From Liminaster sp964567855 (GTDB taxonomy: Bacteria; Bacteroidota; Bacteroidia; Bacteroidales; UBA3663), in assembly GCA_964567855.1 (NCBI GenBank), contig CAZMOE010000001.1, positions 1 to 64,000 on the forward strand: DNA of 64,000 nt, in the 5' to 3' direction. Below the pieces are notes generated by a model. It searched no databases and was not told the DNA's origin. It saw only the letters and a program-made list of their open reading frames with translations. This document shows, in pieces, positions 17,928 to 26,190 of this stretch; the stretch's first letter is position 1; each line of letters opens with the position of its first letter. The position numbers and the translations under genes were made by a program.

Positions 17928-17954
17928 GCCGGCCGGGGAAATTCCCCGGCCGGC
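17928..17954 (+). terminator. Hairpin after paralogue A
   Basis: A perfect palindrome pairs gccggccggggaa (17928-17940) with ttccccggccggc (17942-17954), followed by tatttc. It lies 70 bp beyond the stop codon and should end that transcript. Confidence 0.7.
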
Positions 17955-18024
17955 TATTTCATACAGTGAGAGGCATATTCCATACAATAGTCTGCCGCAA
18001 CGGATAAAAAACATCCGATTTCCC

Positions 18025-18055
18025 TTTTCGGAAACTGGCTTTATCAATATCTTTG
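18025..18055 (+). promoter_or_regulatory. Promoter of second paralogous lipoprotein
   Basis: TTTT (18025-18028), 19 bp, TATCTTTG (18048-18055), about 80 nt before the start codon. This shows that the two paralogues are transcribed separately. Confidence 0.5.
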
Positions 18056-18134
18056 CAACGGTTCGGGCAAATGTCCGGCCCTGAGACCCGGTCTCAGCTA
18101 TTACATTTATTCACCCTTTAAACTCTCAACAGCT

Positions 18135-18746
18135 ATGAAGTTTAAACATTTTTCCATCTGCTGCCTCTTGCTGGCAGCATCCCTGAATTTTATCTCCTGC
18201 AAGGATGATGACGACAAAGATGACTCCGACAATCCGCCGGCCGCGCCCATCATCGTCGGCAACAACCTCTACGCCGAACCCTGTCTCAAATGGACAGCCC
18301 CGAGAAGCAAGATCAAGACATTCATGAAAGACTACACCATTTATCAGGAAACCGACGAGGCCCTGATATACGAGGGCCTATACAAAGAGACCCTTGTAAT
18401 GTATCAATTCAAAGACGAAAGCTATACTGCGACAGTGGCATTCCAACCCTCCCAGGCCCCCATTCCCACACTTCACGCCGTGCTGAACGACACATACGAC
18501 TACTTAGGCACGACCGTGGCCAGCGGTATCACGATGCGGATGTACCAGTATGCTGAAAGCGACGCCGTGGTCGTCCTGGCAGCTTACACGGCATCAGGCG
18601 TTACAATCAATATGGTTTTATATATGCAAAACACCGTAGGCAGCAACAAACCGGGCCGCCGCAACGCCACCCCGAATCCCGAAGCCGCTCTCATAAGCCA
18701 CGCAAGCGAACTCATCGCCCAAAGTGCAGAGAAGCTGCTACCGTAA
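18135..18746 (+). CDS. Lipoprotein of unknown function, paralogue B
   Basis: A 203-residue lipoprotein (MKFKHFSICCLLLAASLNFISC, lipobox FISC) with the acidic run KDDDDKDD after the cysteine. It is a diverged copy of the protein encoded at 17250, with the same length and block order (NLYAEPC, FMKDYTIYQET, IYEGLYKET, LHAVLNDTYDYLG, ASGITMRMYQY). Base composition is closer to the rest of the window than that of paralogue A. Family and function not recognised. It ends 79 bp before the convergent GNAT gene. Confidence 0.8.
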   Translation: MKFKHFSICCLLLAASLNFISCKDDDDKDDSDNPPAAPIIVGNNLYAEPCLKWTAPRSKIKTFMKDYTIYQETDEALIYEGLYKETLVMYQFKDESYTATVAFQPSQAPIPTLHAVLNDTYDYLGTTVASGITMRMYQYAESDAVVVLAAYTASGVTINMVLYMQNTVGSNKPGRRNATPNPEAALISHASELIAQSAEKLLP

Positions 18747-18825
18747 ACCCGGACCGGGCAGGTCGGCAACGGCGGCGCCGGACAGGCGCCATCCGGCCTG
18801 CCTGCCGGCCGACCCTACCCGTCGC

Positions 18826-19308
18826 CTATAACAGCAGTTCATAGTCCACCACGCCCAGCCAGCGGCCGAACTTGTGCCCTACCTCATGGTACTCGGCCAC
18901 GCGGCGGAAGCCCAGTTTCTCGTGCAGAGCGATGCTCGGCGCATTCTCTGCCGTGACGCAGGCCACAAGAGCATGATAGCCGCGCCGGCGGCACTCGTCG
19001 ACAAGCCGCAGCATCAGTTGCGTCCCGACGCCCCGGCCGGTATGCCCGGCGGCAAGATAAACGGTGGTCTCAAGCGTATGGCCGTAGGCCGCCCGCTCCT
19101 TCCACGGGTGGGCATAGCAGAAGCCGGCCACAACGCCGTCGGTCTCATAGACCAGATAGGGAAAACCGGCGGCCAGACGGCCGATGCGTGCCGCCATGCC
19201 GGCCTCCGTCAACGGTTCGGTCTCGAAGGAGATCACACTCCCGGTGATATATTCGTTATAAATGGCCGCGATGGCTGCCGCATCTTCCGGCCTGACGTTC
19301 CTGATCAT
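18826..19308 (-). CDS. GNAT acetyltransferase (phosphinothricin/methionine sulfoximine N-acetyltransferase type)
   Basis: Transfers acetyl from acetyl-CoA to a small amine. The 160-residue protein follows the Pat/YncA subfamily pattern: IRNVRPEDAAAIAAIYNEYI, then VISFETEPLTEAGM, the YAHPWKERAAYGHTLETTVYL segment, and the acetyl-CoA loop HTGRGVGTQLM. Start set at MIRNVRP. In this subfamily the usual natural substrates are methionine sulfoximine or sulfone and similar compounds; the exact substrate here is unknown. Confidence 0.85.
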   Translation of the reverse strand: MIRNVRPEDAAAIAAIYNEYITGSVISFETEPLTEAGMAARIGRLAAGFPYLVYETDGVVAGFCYAHPWKERAAYGHTLETTVYLAAGHTGRGVGTQLMLRLVDECRRRGYHALVACVTAENAPSIALHEKLGFRRVAEYHEVGHKFGRWLGVVDYELLL

Positions 19309-19814
19309 GATAGTGATTGTTTTGCGCTGCAAAAATAGGCGAAAAGCGGCAAATGAGCACCAGCCGCACCGCCTTTTTTCATCCGGCAGGCTCTATGCGG
19401 CCTTTTCGGCCGGATTCCTGACGTTATAATCACCGTCCGAGGGGCGTTTTTTTGCGACCTCTGCCGTTCTCAATAAAAAAACGATGAATTCCGTTGGCCG
19501 CAAGGAAATTAATACATTAACAATACCTCATCGGCGAAAACACTATCGCCGTTCCAATGATAGCGACACCCCCTGCCGGCGTTTTTCCGGCATCGCAACG
19601 CACAAGATTTCCCGCTGCCGGAATCTTTTCAGCAACACAAGAAAAGCGTCCCCCCGCCGCTGATTTTTTTTCAGCGGCGGGGGGACGTTATTTTGTCCTT
19701 CCGCATCAGCAGATACAGGCTCTCCAAGCCTTGGCACGCCCCGCAGCTTCGCGGCGGCAACCGCATAGCCCACCGGAGCCATTCGAGGATTTGCCGGCGG
19801 AAGTATGCAGACCC
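19309..19814. other. 505-bp intergenic region with several hairpins
   Basis: No supported gene. Besides the strong hairpin at 19647-19687 there is a small stem (gccgg and ccggc around a T-rich loop, near 19575) and a G/C-rich stretch toward 19800. The GNAT gene reads away from it on the left, and the dehydrogenase terminates into it on the right. Nothing matches an RNA family I know. Confidence 0.45.
19647..19687 (-). terminator. 17-bp hairpin terminator of the fucO-type gene
   Basis: Perfect 17-bp arms (19647-19663 and 19671-19687; arm cgtccccccgccgctga) around a 7-T loop. On the dehydrogenase strand it lies 128 bp beyond the stop and is followed by cttttcttg. It is symmetrical enough to act on both strands. 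Confidence 0.65.
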
Positions 19815-20969
19815 TTAGAGCACCTTGGTGTAAAGCGCGATGATGTCTTCCTTGGTCACCTCACGCGGGTTGCCCGGCGTGCAGACGTCGGCAATGGCCT
19901 GCTCGGCGAGCGCCGGAATGTCTTCGGCCTTGATACCGATTTCGGAGAGGTGCTGCGGAATGCCGACCTCGATGGCCAGGTCGCGAACGGCCTTGCAAGC
20001 GGCTGCGGCAGCCTCTTCCTTGCTCATGCCCTCTTTATAGGCATCCATGGCCTTGGCGATTTCCACGTATTTGTCGAGACAAACCGGGGCGTTGAATTCC
20101 ATGATGGTGGGCAGGAGCAGCGCGTTGGCGACGCCGTGGGGAATGTCGAAGAGCGAGCCCATCGGGTGAGCCATGCCGTGAACGACACCCAGGCCGACGT
20201 TGGAGAAGGCCATGCCGGCGATGTACTGAGCCACGGCCATACCGTTGCGGCCCACCGGGTTGGTAGGTTCAAAGACGGCGGTGCGGAGATATTTGTTGAT
20301 CATGCGGATGGCCTCGATCTCGAACATGTCGGACATTTCCCAGGCAGCCTTGGTGATATAACCTTCGATGGCGTGCGTGAGCGCGTCGAGACCGGTGGCT
20401 GCGGTGGTGCCCTTCGGCAGCGAATACATCAGCTCGGCGTCGACGATAGAGCAGCACGGAATGTCGTTCGGGTCGACGCAGACCATCTTCTTCTGCTTCT
20501 CCTCGTCGATGATGACGTAGTTGATGGTCGTCTCGGCAGCCGTTCCGGCCGTGGTGGGCAGGGCGATGATCGGCACGGTCTTGTGCGTCGTCGGGGCGCA
20601 GCCTTCGAGCGAAACGACATCGGCGAACTCAGGATTGTTGGCAACGATGCCGATACCCTTGGCCGTGTCCATCGACGAGCCGCCGCCGATAGCCACGAGG
20701 AAGTCGGCGCCGCTCTGCTTGAAAGCCTCCACACCCATCTTGACATTGGTCACCGTGGGGTTGGGTTTCACTTCGCTATAGATTTCATAAGGAATGCCGG
20801 CCTCGTCGAGGACGTCGCTGACCATCTTGGCCACGCCGAATTTGATGAGACCCTTGTCGGTCACGATAAGGGCTTTCTTAAAGCCGAGGCGGGCAACAAC
20901 ACCGGGCAGCTCCTTACGTGCGCCGGGACCGAAATAAGAAACTTCGTTGAGGATAAAACGATTAACCAT
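19815..20969 (-). CDS. fucO: Iron-containing alcohol dehydrogenase, lactaldehyde reductase type
   Basis: A 384-residue group III dehydrogenase, the usual FucO length, reducing L-lactaldehyde to 1,2-propanediol with NADH in fucose and rhamnose fermentation. It has the nucleotide-binding VAIGGGSSMDTAKGIG, ALPTTAGTAAETT, and the metal-ligand region GLDALTHAIEGYI with HGMAHPMGSLFDIPHG. The fucose-specific GH95 gene at 59-62 kb fits this role, but related enzymes use other short alcohols. Single gene with its own promoter and terminator. Confidence 0.83.
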   Translation of the reverse strand: MVNRFILNEVSYFGPGARKELPGVVARLGFKKALIVTDKGLIKFGVAKMVSDVLDEAGIPYEIYSEVKPNPTVTNVKMGVEAFKQSGADFLVAIGGGSSMDTAKGIGIVANNPEFADVVSLEGCAPTTHKTVPIIALPTTAGTAAETTINYVIIDEEKQKKMVCVDPNDIPCCSIVDAELMYSLPKGTTAATGLDALTHAIEGYITKAAWEMSDMFEIEAIRMINKYLRTAVFEPTNPVGRNGMAVAQYIAGMAFSNVGLGVVHGMAHPMGSLFDIPHGVANALLLPTIMEFNAPVCLDKYVEIAKAMDAYKEGMSKEEAAAAACKAVRDLAIEVGIPQHLSEIGIKAEDIPALAEQAIADVCTPGNPREVTKEDIIALYTKVL

Positions 20970-21031
20970 TTTTCTGTAGTTTTAAATTGTGTTTGTTTAA
21001 ATTTTAAGGTAAAATTTTCATATTTTCAGGC

Positions 21032-21065
21032 CAAAGTTAGGTAATTCGGCGTAAAATCCAACAAA
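21032..21065 (-). promoter_or_regulatory. Promoter of the fucO-type gene
   Basis: On the complement strand TTTG (21062-21065), 22 bp, TAACTTTG (21032-21039). The spacing is a little longer than at other promoters here. Leader about 55 nt. Confidence 0.45.
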
Positions 21066-21147
21066 AACCGGCAAATCTTTTGCGCCGACGCCCCATTTTT
21101 TACCATTTCCGCTCCGATACGCCCCCTCCGGCCGGCCTCGGGAGGTC

Positions 21148-22152
21148 TCACTTCGTTGTTTCGACCACTTTCTTCACACCGTTGACAACGCCGCGCAGGT
21201 TGTTCAGGATGCCGTAGTGGATCTCTTCGATGGCATACTGTATCGGTTCGAGCAGGTTATGGCTCGGCGTGGCGGGAGTGAGCACCTGCAGGCCGGCGCG
21301 GTGCGTCCGGATGTCGAGCACGGCCTCCATACCGATGGGATCGCCGTCGACGTGAACCACATTGGCCTGGGGCATGATGATGCGCAGGCAGGAGCTGCGG
21401 AAAGTGAGTATGTGGCTGTTGGTATCCAGGTTGCGCGAGAAGAGCTGCAGGGCCATCTGCGGCGCGTCGATCAGGTTGAAGGGCTTGACAAGGGTCACAT
21501 CCATCAGCCCGTCCTGCATGCTGGCACGGGGTGTGATATAGGCATTGTTGCCATACTGGGCGGCATTGCCGATGGCGATGAGGAAGGCCTTTTCGCGGAC
21601 ACGCCCGTCGTCGGTGTAGAGCGTGTAGGTCGACGGCCGGTAGTCGTTAAACAGATTGAAGACGCTCTGCAGGTAAATCAATCCGCCGCGCCTCTTGGCC
21701 TCGGCGAATTTCCGGCTTACCTGGGCGTCGAAACCTATGCCGGCGGTGCAGAAAAAGATATGGCCGTTGATGGTGCCGTAGTCGATCGGCTCGGTATGCC
21801 CCTCGCGGATGACCTGCAGGGCGCGCCCTATCTCCAAAGGGATCTGGATGTGGCGGGCAAGGCCGTTGCCCGACCCCATGGGCACCAGCCCGAGAGCGGT
21901 CTTTGAACCAATAAGGCCGCGGGCCGTTTCATTAATAGTGCCGTCGCCGCCTATGGCCACGACAATGTCGGCACCGCGGGCGGCGGCATCGCGGGCCAGG
22001 ACGGAAGCGTGTCCTGCATATTCGGTAAAGCGTACGGCGACATCAAACTCCGCCTCCGGCAAGGCGGCGTACACCATCGAGGGGATTTCATCCTTCGGCC
22101 TGACGCCGGCGATGGGATTGATGATCGCTTCTATCGTTTTACGCTTTTCCAT
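21148..22152 (-). CDS. Diacylglycerol/sphingoid-base kinase family lipid kinase
   Basis: Phosphorylates a lipid alcohol with ATP. The 334-residue protein has the catalytic-domain motifs VVAIGGDGTINETARGL and LVPMGSGNGLARHI of the DAGK_cat family (DgkB, BmrU, YegS, eukaryotic sphingosine kinases), then the C-terminal beta-sandwich domain (GIGFDAQVSRKFA...QDGLMDVTLVKP). It is divergent from serine palmitoyltransferase, which makes a sphingoid substrate plausible but unproven. Start MEKRKT chosen; the longer upstream frame covers the promoter. A TATCTTCG box at 22157-22164 (complement) lies almost on the start codon. Confidence 0.85.
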   Translation of the reverse strand: MEKRKTIEAIINPIAGVRPKDEIPSMVYAALPEAEFDVAVRFTEYAGHASVLARDAAARGADIVVAIGGDGTINETARGLIGSKTALGLVPMGSGNGLARHIQIPLEIGRALQVIREGHTEPIDYGTINGHIFFCTAGIGFDAQVSRKFAEAKRRGGLIYLQSVFNLFNDYRPSTYTLYTDDGRVREKAFLIAIGNAAQYGNNAYITPRASMQDGLMDVTLVKPFNLIDAPQMALQLFSRNLDTNSHILTFRSSCLRIIMPQANVVHVDGDPIGMEAVLDIRTHRAGLQVLTPATPSHNLLEPIQYAIEEIHYGILNNLRGVVNGVKKVVETTK

Positions 22153-22269
22153 GGGGCGAAGATACGAAATAAAAACATACATATCGCAGGAATAGATTCT
22201 TTTCAACACAAAAAAAAGTCTTCCGGCGACAAAAAATTAAAAAAAATAGAATATTCTTTGTCAATATCC

Positions 22270-22277
22270 TATCTTTG
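22270..22277 (+). promoter_or_regulatory. -7 element upstream of serine palmitoyltransferase gene
   Basis: TATCTTTG, 55 nt before the start codon, in an AT-rich stretch. No good -33 box at the usual distance. Confidence 0.4.
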
Positions 22278-22331
22278 CGCTACTTTTGCTTGCTATTTTT
22301 TATAATAGATGTAATTATATAACTATCTGAA

Positions 22332-23516
22332 ATGGGTTTATTACAGAAAAAATTATCGAAATACCAGGAACCGCAGAAGGCAATGGCCGCCGGTGTGTAT
22401 CCTTACTTCCGTCAGATCGAAAGCGATCAGGATACCGAAGTCATCATGGACGGTAAGAAGGTATTGATGTTCGGCTCCAACTCCTATCTGGGGCTGACCA
22501 ACCATCCGAAAATCAAGGAAGCCGCCATCGAAGCCACACGCAAATACGGCACAGGGTGCGCCGGCTCGCGGTTTCTGAACGGAACGCTCGACATCCACCT
22601 GGCGCTGGAAGAGCGCCTGGCAAAATTCGTCGGAAAAGAGGAAGCGCTGGTCTATTCGACCGGCTTTCAGGTCAACCTGGGCGTCGTCTCCTGCCTGACC
22701 GGACGCGAAGACTACATCATCTGGGACGAACTGGATCACGCCTCCATCATCGAGGGCAAGCGCCTCGCTTTCTCCTCTCCGCTGAAGTTCAAGCACAACG
22801 ACATGGAGAGCCTCGAAAAGCAGCTCAGCAAGTGCGACCCCGAGAAGGTGAAGCTCATCGTCGCCGACGGCGTCTTCAGCATGGAGGGCGACGTCATCAA
22901 CCTGCCGGAGGTCGTCAAACTGGCCAAGAAATATGATGCCGCCGTCATGATAGACGAGGCCCACGGTCTCGGCGTCTTCGGCAAGAACGGCCGCGGCGTC
23001 TGCAACCACTTCGGACTGACCGACGACGTAGACCTGATCATGGGCACCTTCAGCAAATCGCTGGCCTCCATCGGCGGATTCATCGCCACCGATCATGCCA
23101 CAGCCAACTGGCTGCGCCACAACTCCCGCTCGTTCATCTTCTCGGCCTCGGCGACACCGGCGGCCGTCGGCGCCGTCAATGCGGCGCTCGACATCATGGA
23201 GAGCGAACCGGAACGCATACAGCACCTCTGGGACATCACCAATTACGCGCTGCGCGGATTCAGGGAGATGGGTTGCGAAATCGGCAACACCTCCACCCCT
23301 ATCATTCCGCTCTTCGTACGCAATTTCGACAAGACACTGCTGGTGACGCGGATGCTGCTCGAAGAGGGGTTGTTCGTCAACCCCGTGGTGCCGCCCGCCG
23401 TCTCGTCGGAAAGCACGCTGATACGCTTCTCGCTGATGGCCACCCACACCTATGAACAGGTCGATTTCGCATTGGAAAAGATACAAAAATGCTTTAAGAA
23501 ACTAAATCTGATATAA
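22332..23516 (+). CDS. spt: Serine palmitoyltransferase
   Basis: PLP enzyme of the alpha-oxoamine synthase family that condenses serine with an acyl-CoA to 3-ketosphinganine, the first step of Bacteroidota sphingolipid synthesis. The 394-residue protein has MFGSNSYLGLTNHPKI, GTGCAGSRFLNGTLDIHLALE, IDEAHGLGVFG, and the PLP lysine Lys242 in GTFSKSLASIGG. Close relatives KBL and BioF share the fold; the N-terminal KYQEPQKAMAAGVYPYFRQIES and the C-terminal part match the bacterial SPT type. An anSME-like gene follows after 80 bp without a visible terminator. Confidence 0.9.
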   Translation: MGLLQKKLSKYQEPQKAMAAGVYPYFRQIESDQDTEVIMDGKKVLMFGSNSYLGLTNHPKIKEAAIEATRKYGTGCAGSRFLNGTLDIHLALEERLAKFVGKEEALVYSTGFQVNLGVVSCLTGREDYIIWDELDHASIIEGKRLAFSSPLKFKHNDMESLEKQLSKCDPEKVKLIVADGVFSMEGDVINLPEVVKLAKKYDAAVMIDEAHGLGVFGKNGRGVCNHFGLTDDVDLIMGTFSKSLASIGGFIATDHATANWLRHNSRSFIFSASATPAAVGAVNAALDIMESEPERIQHLWDITNYALRGFREMGCEIGNTSTPIIPLFVRNFDKTLLVTRMLLEEGLFVNPVVPPAVSSESTLIRFSLMATHTYEQVDFALEKIQKCFKKLNLI

Positions 23517-23596
23517 CAGGTTTTTCCCGGCCGGGAGTGAACCTTCGGAAGTCCTGCGGCGTTTTCTCTTTGATTACTCAAGACATTCTTGTTATA

Positions 23597-24778
23597 ATGA
23601 AAGATACGCTGAACTTTCCTTTTGAGCTTATGCAGTTCCCGCTACATGCAGACATTGCGTGTTGCGGGAACTACTCGTCTGAGACCTGCGACTTCGCTCC
23701 CGAGCTCAAGTTCCCCGACCAGGACTTTGCCACCCAAGCCATGACGCTTGAGGTCCTGGAGCAATTCATCGAGCAATACACCGAGGCGCAGATCCACTCC
23801 GATATCCATTATTTCTGGCGCGGCGGCGACCCGCTGCTCATGAGCATCGAATTCATGGAACAGGCCGTCAGGCTGGAGCGGAAATACGCCCGCGGCATCA
23901 GAATCTTCAACCATCTTCACACCCCCGGCATACGGATCAATGAACGATGGTGCAATTTTTTCAAACAACAGGACTTCGAAATCAGTATCGAGCTGGACGG
24001 AGCCCCTCACAACAATGAATATTACCGCCACCTCGACACTCCGCGTGCCGAACAGAGCCGCTGCACGCTCCGCACACTCGAAAGCCTGGAGCTGCTGCAG
24101 CAATACGACATCCCGCATTATGTGGTCGTCAACGTACACGACCGCAACTGCACCCAGCCCATCGAAACCTACGAATACCTGAAGCGGCACGGTATCCGCC
24201 GGATGCTGTTCCGCCCCGTCGTCAAATGGAACAAGAACAAAATCACCGGCCCCAGCGTCACCCCGCTCGGCTACGGCAATTTCATCATCTCGATTTTCGA
24301 CCAGTGGATCCGTGAAGACGCGGGCACCGTCCGCATCATCAACTTCGAACAGACGATGCAGCAGCTCAAGGCGCCCGTCTGCGAATTTGCCCGCACCTGC
24401 GGCCACCACGCCTATTTCTCCGCCTCGGGCGAAGTATATCCCTGCCGCCGCTACACCCAGGCCGAGCACTGCCTCGGCACGCTGGACGACGACACGTTCA
24501 CCGGCCTCCTCTACGGCCGCAAGCAACTGCGCTTCGGCACCAACAAGCAGTCTACCCTGACCACCCAATGCCGCAACTGCCAGTATCTCGAATACTGCAA
24601 CGGAGGCTGTATCCGCGACCGCCACGCACTTTCCGACACCGGACAGCGCGGCCACCCCTATCTCTGTTCCGCCTACAAGCAATATTTTTCGCATGTGCTG
24701 ACGCCGCTGAAATACCTTGCCGAAGAACTTCGTATCGGGCACGGGGCCAAGCGCATGAAAGAGTACTACCGGCAATAG
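23597..24778 (+). CDS. anSME-like SPASM protein lacking the radical SAM cluster motif
   Basis: A 393-residue homologue of anaerobic sulfatase-maturating enzymes. Typical family stretches are present: YFWRGGDPLLM (family GGEP), INERWCNFFKQQDFEISIELDG, and a complete SPASM domain with cysteines 262, 268, 283, 325, 328, 334, 338 and 357, enough for two auxiliary iron-sulfur clusters. The CX3CX2C motif that binds the radical SAM cluster is absent: the equivalent place reads DIACCGNYSSETCDF. The family TNG motif is changed to TPG. It therefore probably cannot cleave S-adenosylmethionine in the standard way. Start MKDTLN chosen; an upstream in-frame start adds 20 residues without family similarity. 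No sulfatase is nearby. Probably cotranscribed with spt. Confidence 0.8.
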   Translation: MKDTLNFPFELMQFPLHADIACCGNYSSETCDFAPELKFPDQDFATQAMTLEVLEQFIEQYTEAQIHSDIHYFWRGGDPLLMSIEFMEQAVRLERKYARGIRIFNHLHTPGIRINERWCNFFKQQDFEISIELDGAPHNNEYYRHLDTPRAEQSRCTLRTLESLELLQQYDIPHYVVVNVHDRNCTQPIETYEYLKRHGIRRMLFRPVVKWNKNKITGPSVTPLGYGNFIISIFDQWIREDAGTVRIINFEQTMQQLKAPVCEFARTCGHHAYFSASGEVYPCRRYTQAEHCLGTLDDDTFTGLLYGRKQLRFGTNKQSTLTTQCRNCQYLEYCNGGCIRDRHALSDTGQRGHPYLCSAYKQYFSHVLTPLKYLAEELRIGHGAKRMKEYYRQ

Positions 24779-24802
24779 AAGGGTCCCGGCCGTAAAAAAA
24801 AT

Positions 24803-24850
24803 CAGACACAAAGGCGGTAACTTTGAAAAAAGTCGCTACCTTTGTGTCTG
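24803..24850 (+). promoter_or_regulatory. Inverted repeat overlapping a -7 element
   Basis: Twelve-bp perfect arms cagacacaaagg (24803-24814) and cctttgtgtctg (24839-24850) with further imperfect pairing inward. The right arm contains TACCTTTG (24837-24844), a -7 element for the small gene at 24900. It may be an operator, or the terminator of the preceding gene. Confidence 0.45.
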
Positions 24851-24899
24851 TATCATAACAGGAAGATACTACACAAAACAAAAAATCATCTCAAAGGCC

Positions 24900-25082
24900 A
24901 TGAACGAATTTGCCATTATCCAAAAAGTATTGCGCTACTTGTTTTATCTGCTGGTCGCCGCTACGGCCGTGTTGTGGGCACTGTCTCACTATCAGAATCT
25001 GGACGCCAGATACTGGATCTTCTGCGGCATGGGCGCCATCGGATGCTCCCTGCTGCGCTTCTTCCTCCGTTTCATACTCTGA
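24900..25082 (+). CDS. Small two-helix membrane protein
   Basis: A 60-residue protein with two hydrophobic helices (about residues 13-27 and 39-58) joined by a short polar loop (SHYQNLDARYW) and ending with LLRFFLRFIL. It has its own -7 element and a leader of about 50 nt, and the frame is bounded by a promoter and a convergent gene, which supports its reality. Family not recognised. No functional claim. Confidence 0.6.
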   Translation: MNEFAIIQKVLRYLFYLLVAATAVLWALSHYQNLDARYWIFCGMGAIGCSLLRFFLRFIL

Positions 25083-25113
25083 AATTTCTGCTGCGGCCGT
25101 CGCCGCCACCCGG

Positions 25114-26043
25114 TCAACGGTACCGGATACGCTGGCCGATGCGTAACGTCTTGGTCGACGATATCTGGTTCAGTTTGCAAAGGCGGCTCACGGTAGTGCC
25201 ATAGCGTTTCGCAATCTTGCCGAGCGTGTCGCCCTGCTTGACACGGTGATAAAGCGCCTCGCCGTTGGACGACCCGAGTCCTTGTTGCGCCAGCTGCGAG
25301 GGTTTGGCCTTGAATTTGTAAATGGCGCTCTTCGGCTCGAAAGTCTCGAAGTTGATGATGGTAGCAGGATCGAGCGCGATGCCCATGAAACGCATTTCAA
25401 AGTGCAGGTGAGGCCCTGACGAACGGCCGGTACTGCCGCCCAGAGCGATAGGATCGCCGGCCTTGACCAGGTCATCCTGCTTGACGATGAATTTGGACAG
25501 ATGGCCGTAGACCGTCTCCAGTCCGTTGCTATGGCGCAGCACCAAATAGTAGCCGTAACCGCGACGGTCGAACTTCCTGATGCGTACACGGCCGGTGAAG
25601 GCGGCACGCACCGTATCGCCGGTGTAAAGCTTGATGTCCGTCCCCTTGTGCATACGCCGGCGACGCCAGCCGTAGGGCGAGTTGATACGTCCCTTGACCG
25701 GTGCATAGAAACGGGAAACGTCGATATCCATGGTGTCGGGAATGCTGATGGCCGTCTTGCCGCGCAAAGGGTCGACATGGGCGTCGTCCCAATCGCGATA
25801 CAGATCCAATGCGGGATACAATTCAAATGATTCCTCCGTATTGCTGTTCAGATGCGTCAGCGAGTCCATCAGCACCTGAAACGAGAGCGCATCATCCTGC
25901 AAATCCCTATACTGCTGATGCAAATCCTTATGCACTGCCGGAACAACATCGGCACGGAGCGGTTGCACGAATGCCGGAAGTCCGGCCATTGCAACGGTCA
26001 ATAGAAAACTGTGTAAAATATTAAGCTGTTTGGGCATTTTCAT
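25114..26043 (-). CDS. Secreted M23 peptidase with C-terminal LysM domain
   Basis: Peptidoglycan endopeptidase of the LytM/M23 type. The 309-residue protein has a signal peptide (MKMPKQLNILHSFLLTVAMAGLPAF), an M23 domain with the zinc motifs RMHKGTDIKL and GPHLHFEMRF, and at the C terminus a LysM module (YHRVKQGDTLGKIAKRYGTTVSRLCKLNQI) that binds the glycan. Both halves of the active site are intact. Domain order (M23 then LysM) is the reverse of NlpD but common in Bacteroidota. Divergent from the TSCPD gene. Confidence 0.9.
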   Translation of the reverse strand: MKMPKQLNILHSFLLTVAMAGLPAFVQPLRADVVPAVHKDLHQQYRDLQDDALSFQVLMDSLTHLNSNTEESFELYPALDLYRDWDDAHVDPLRGKTAISIPDTMDIDVSRFYAPVKGRINSPYGWRRRRMHKGTDIKLYTGDTVRAAFTGRVRIRKFDRRGYGYYLVLRHSNGLETVYGHLSKFIVKQDDLVKAGDPIALGGSTGRSSGPHLHFEMRFMGIALDPATIINFETFEPKSAIYKFKAKPSQLAQQGLGSSNGEALYHRVKQGDTLGKIAKRYGTTVSRLCKLNQISSTKTLRIGQRIRYR

Positions 26044-26078
26044 GTGATAACTTCTGTCTGGTTGTTGAAAAAACAGCA

Positions 26079-26109
26079 CAAAGGTACAAAAAATATCGGC
26101 TCCGGCAAA
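26079..26109 (-). promoter_or_regulatory. Promoter of the M23 peptidase gene
   Basis: On the complement strand TTTG (26106-26109), 19 bp, TACCTTTG (26079-26086), a consensus Bacteroidota promoter about 35 nt before the start codon. Confidence 0.68.
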
Positions 26110-26190
26110 CGCTTTAACAAAAATAAGCGTATCTTTGTTTTCTGAAATTCAATCCATAATAGAATCCATACAACAAAAAAACGTCAACCG

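Noticed and set aside
18747..18825. Hairpin between paralogue B and the GNAT gene
   Set aside because: Only short imperfect stems (such as ggcgcc repeats) are visible in a generally GC-rich gap; too weak to call a terminator.
19557..21044. 495-residue top-strand frame opposite the fucO-type gene
   Set aside because: Starts inside the hairpin region, antisense to a well-supported dehydrogenase, and has no recognisable domain.
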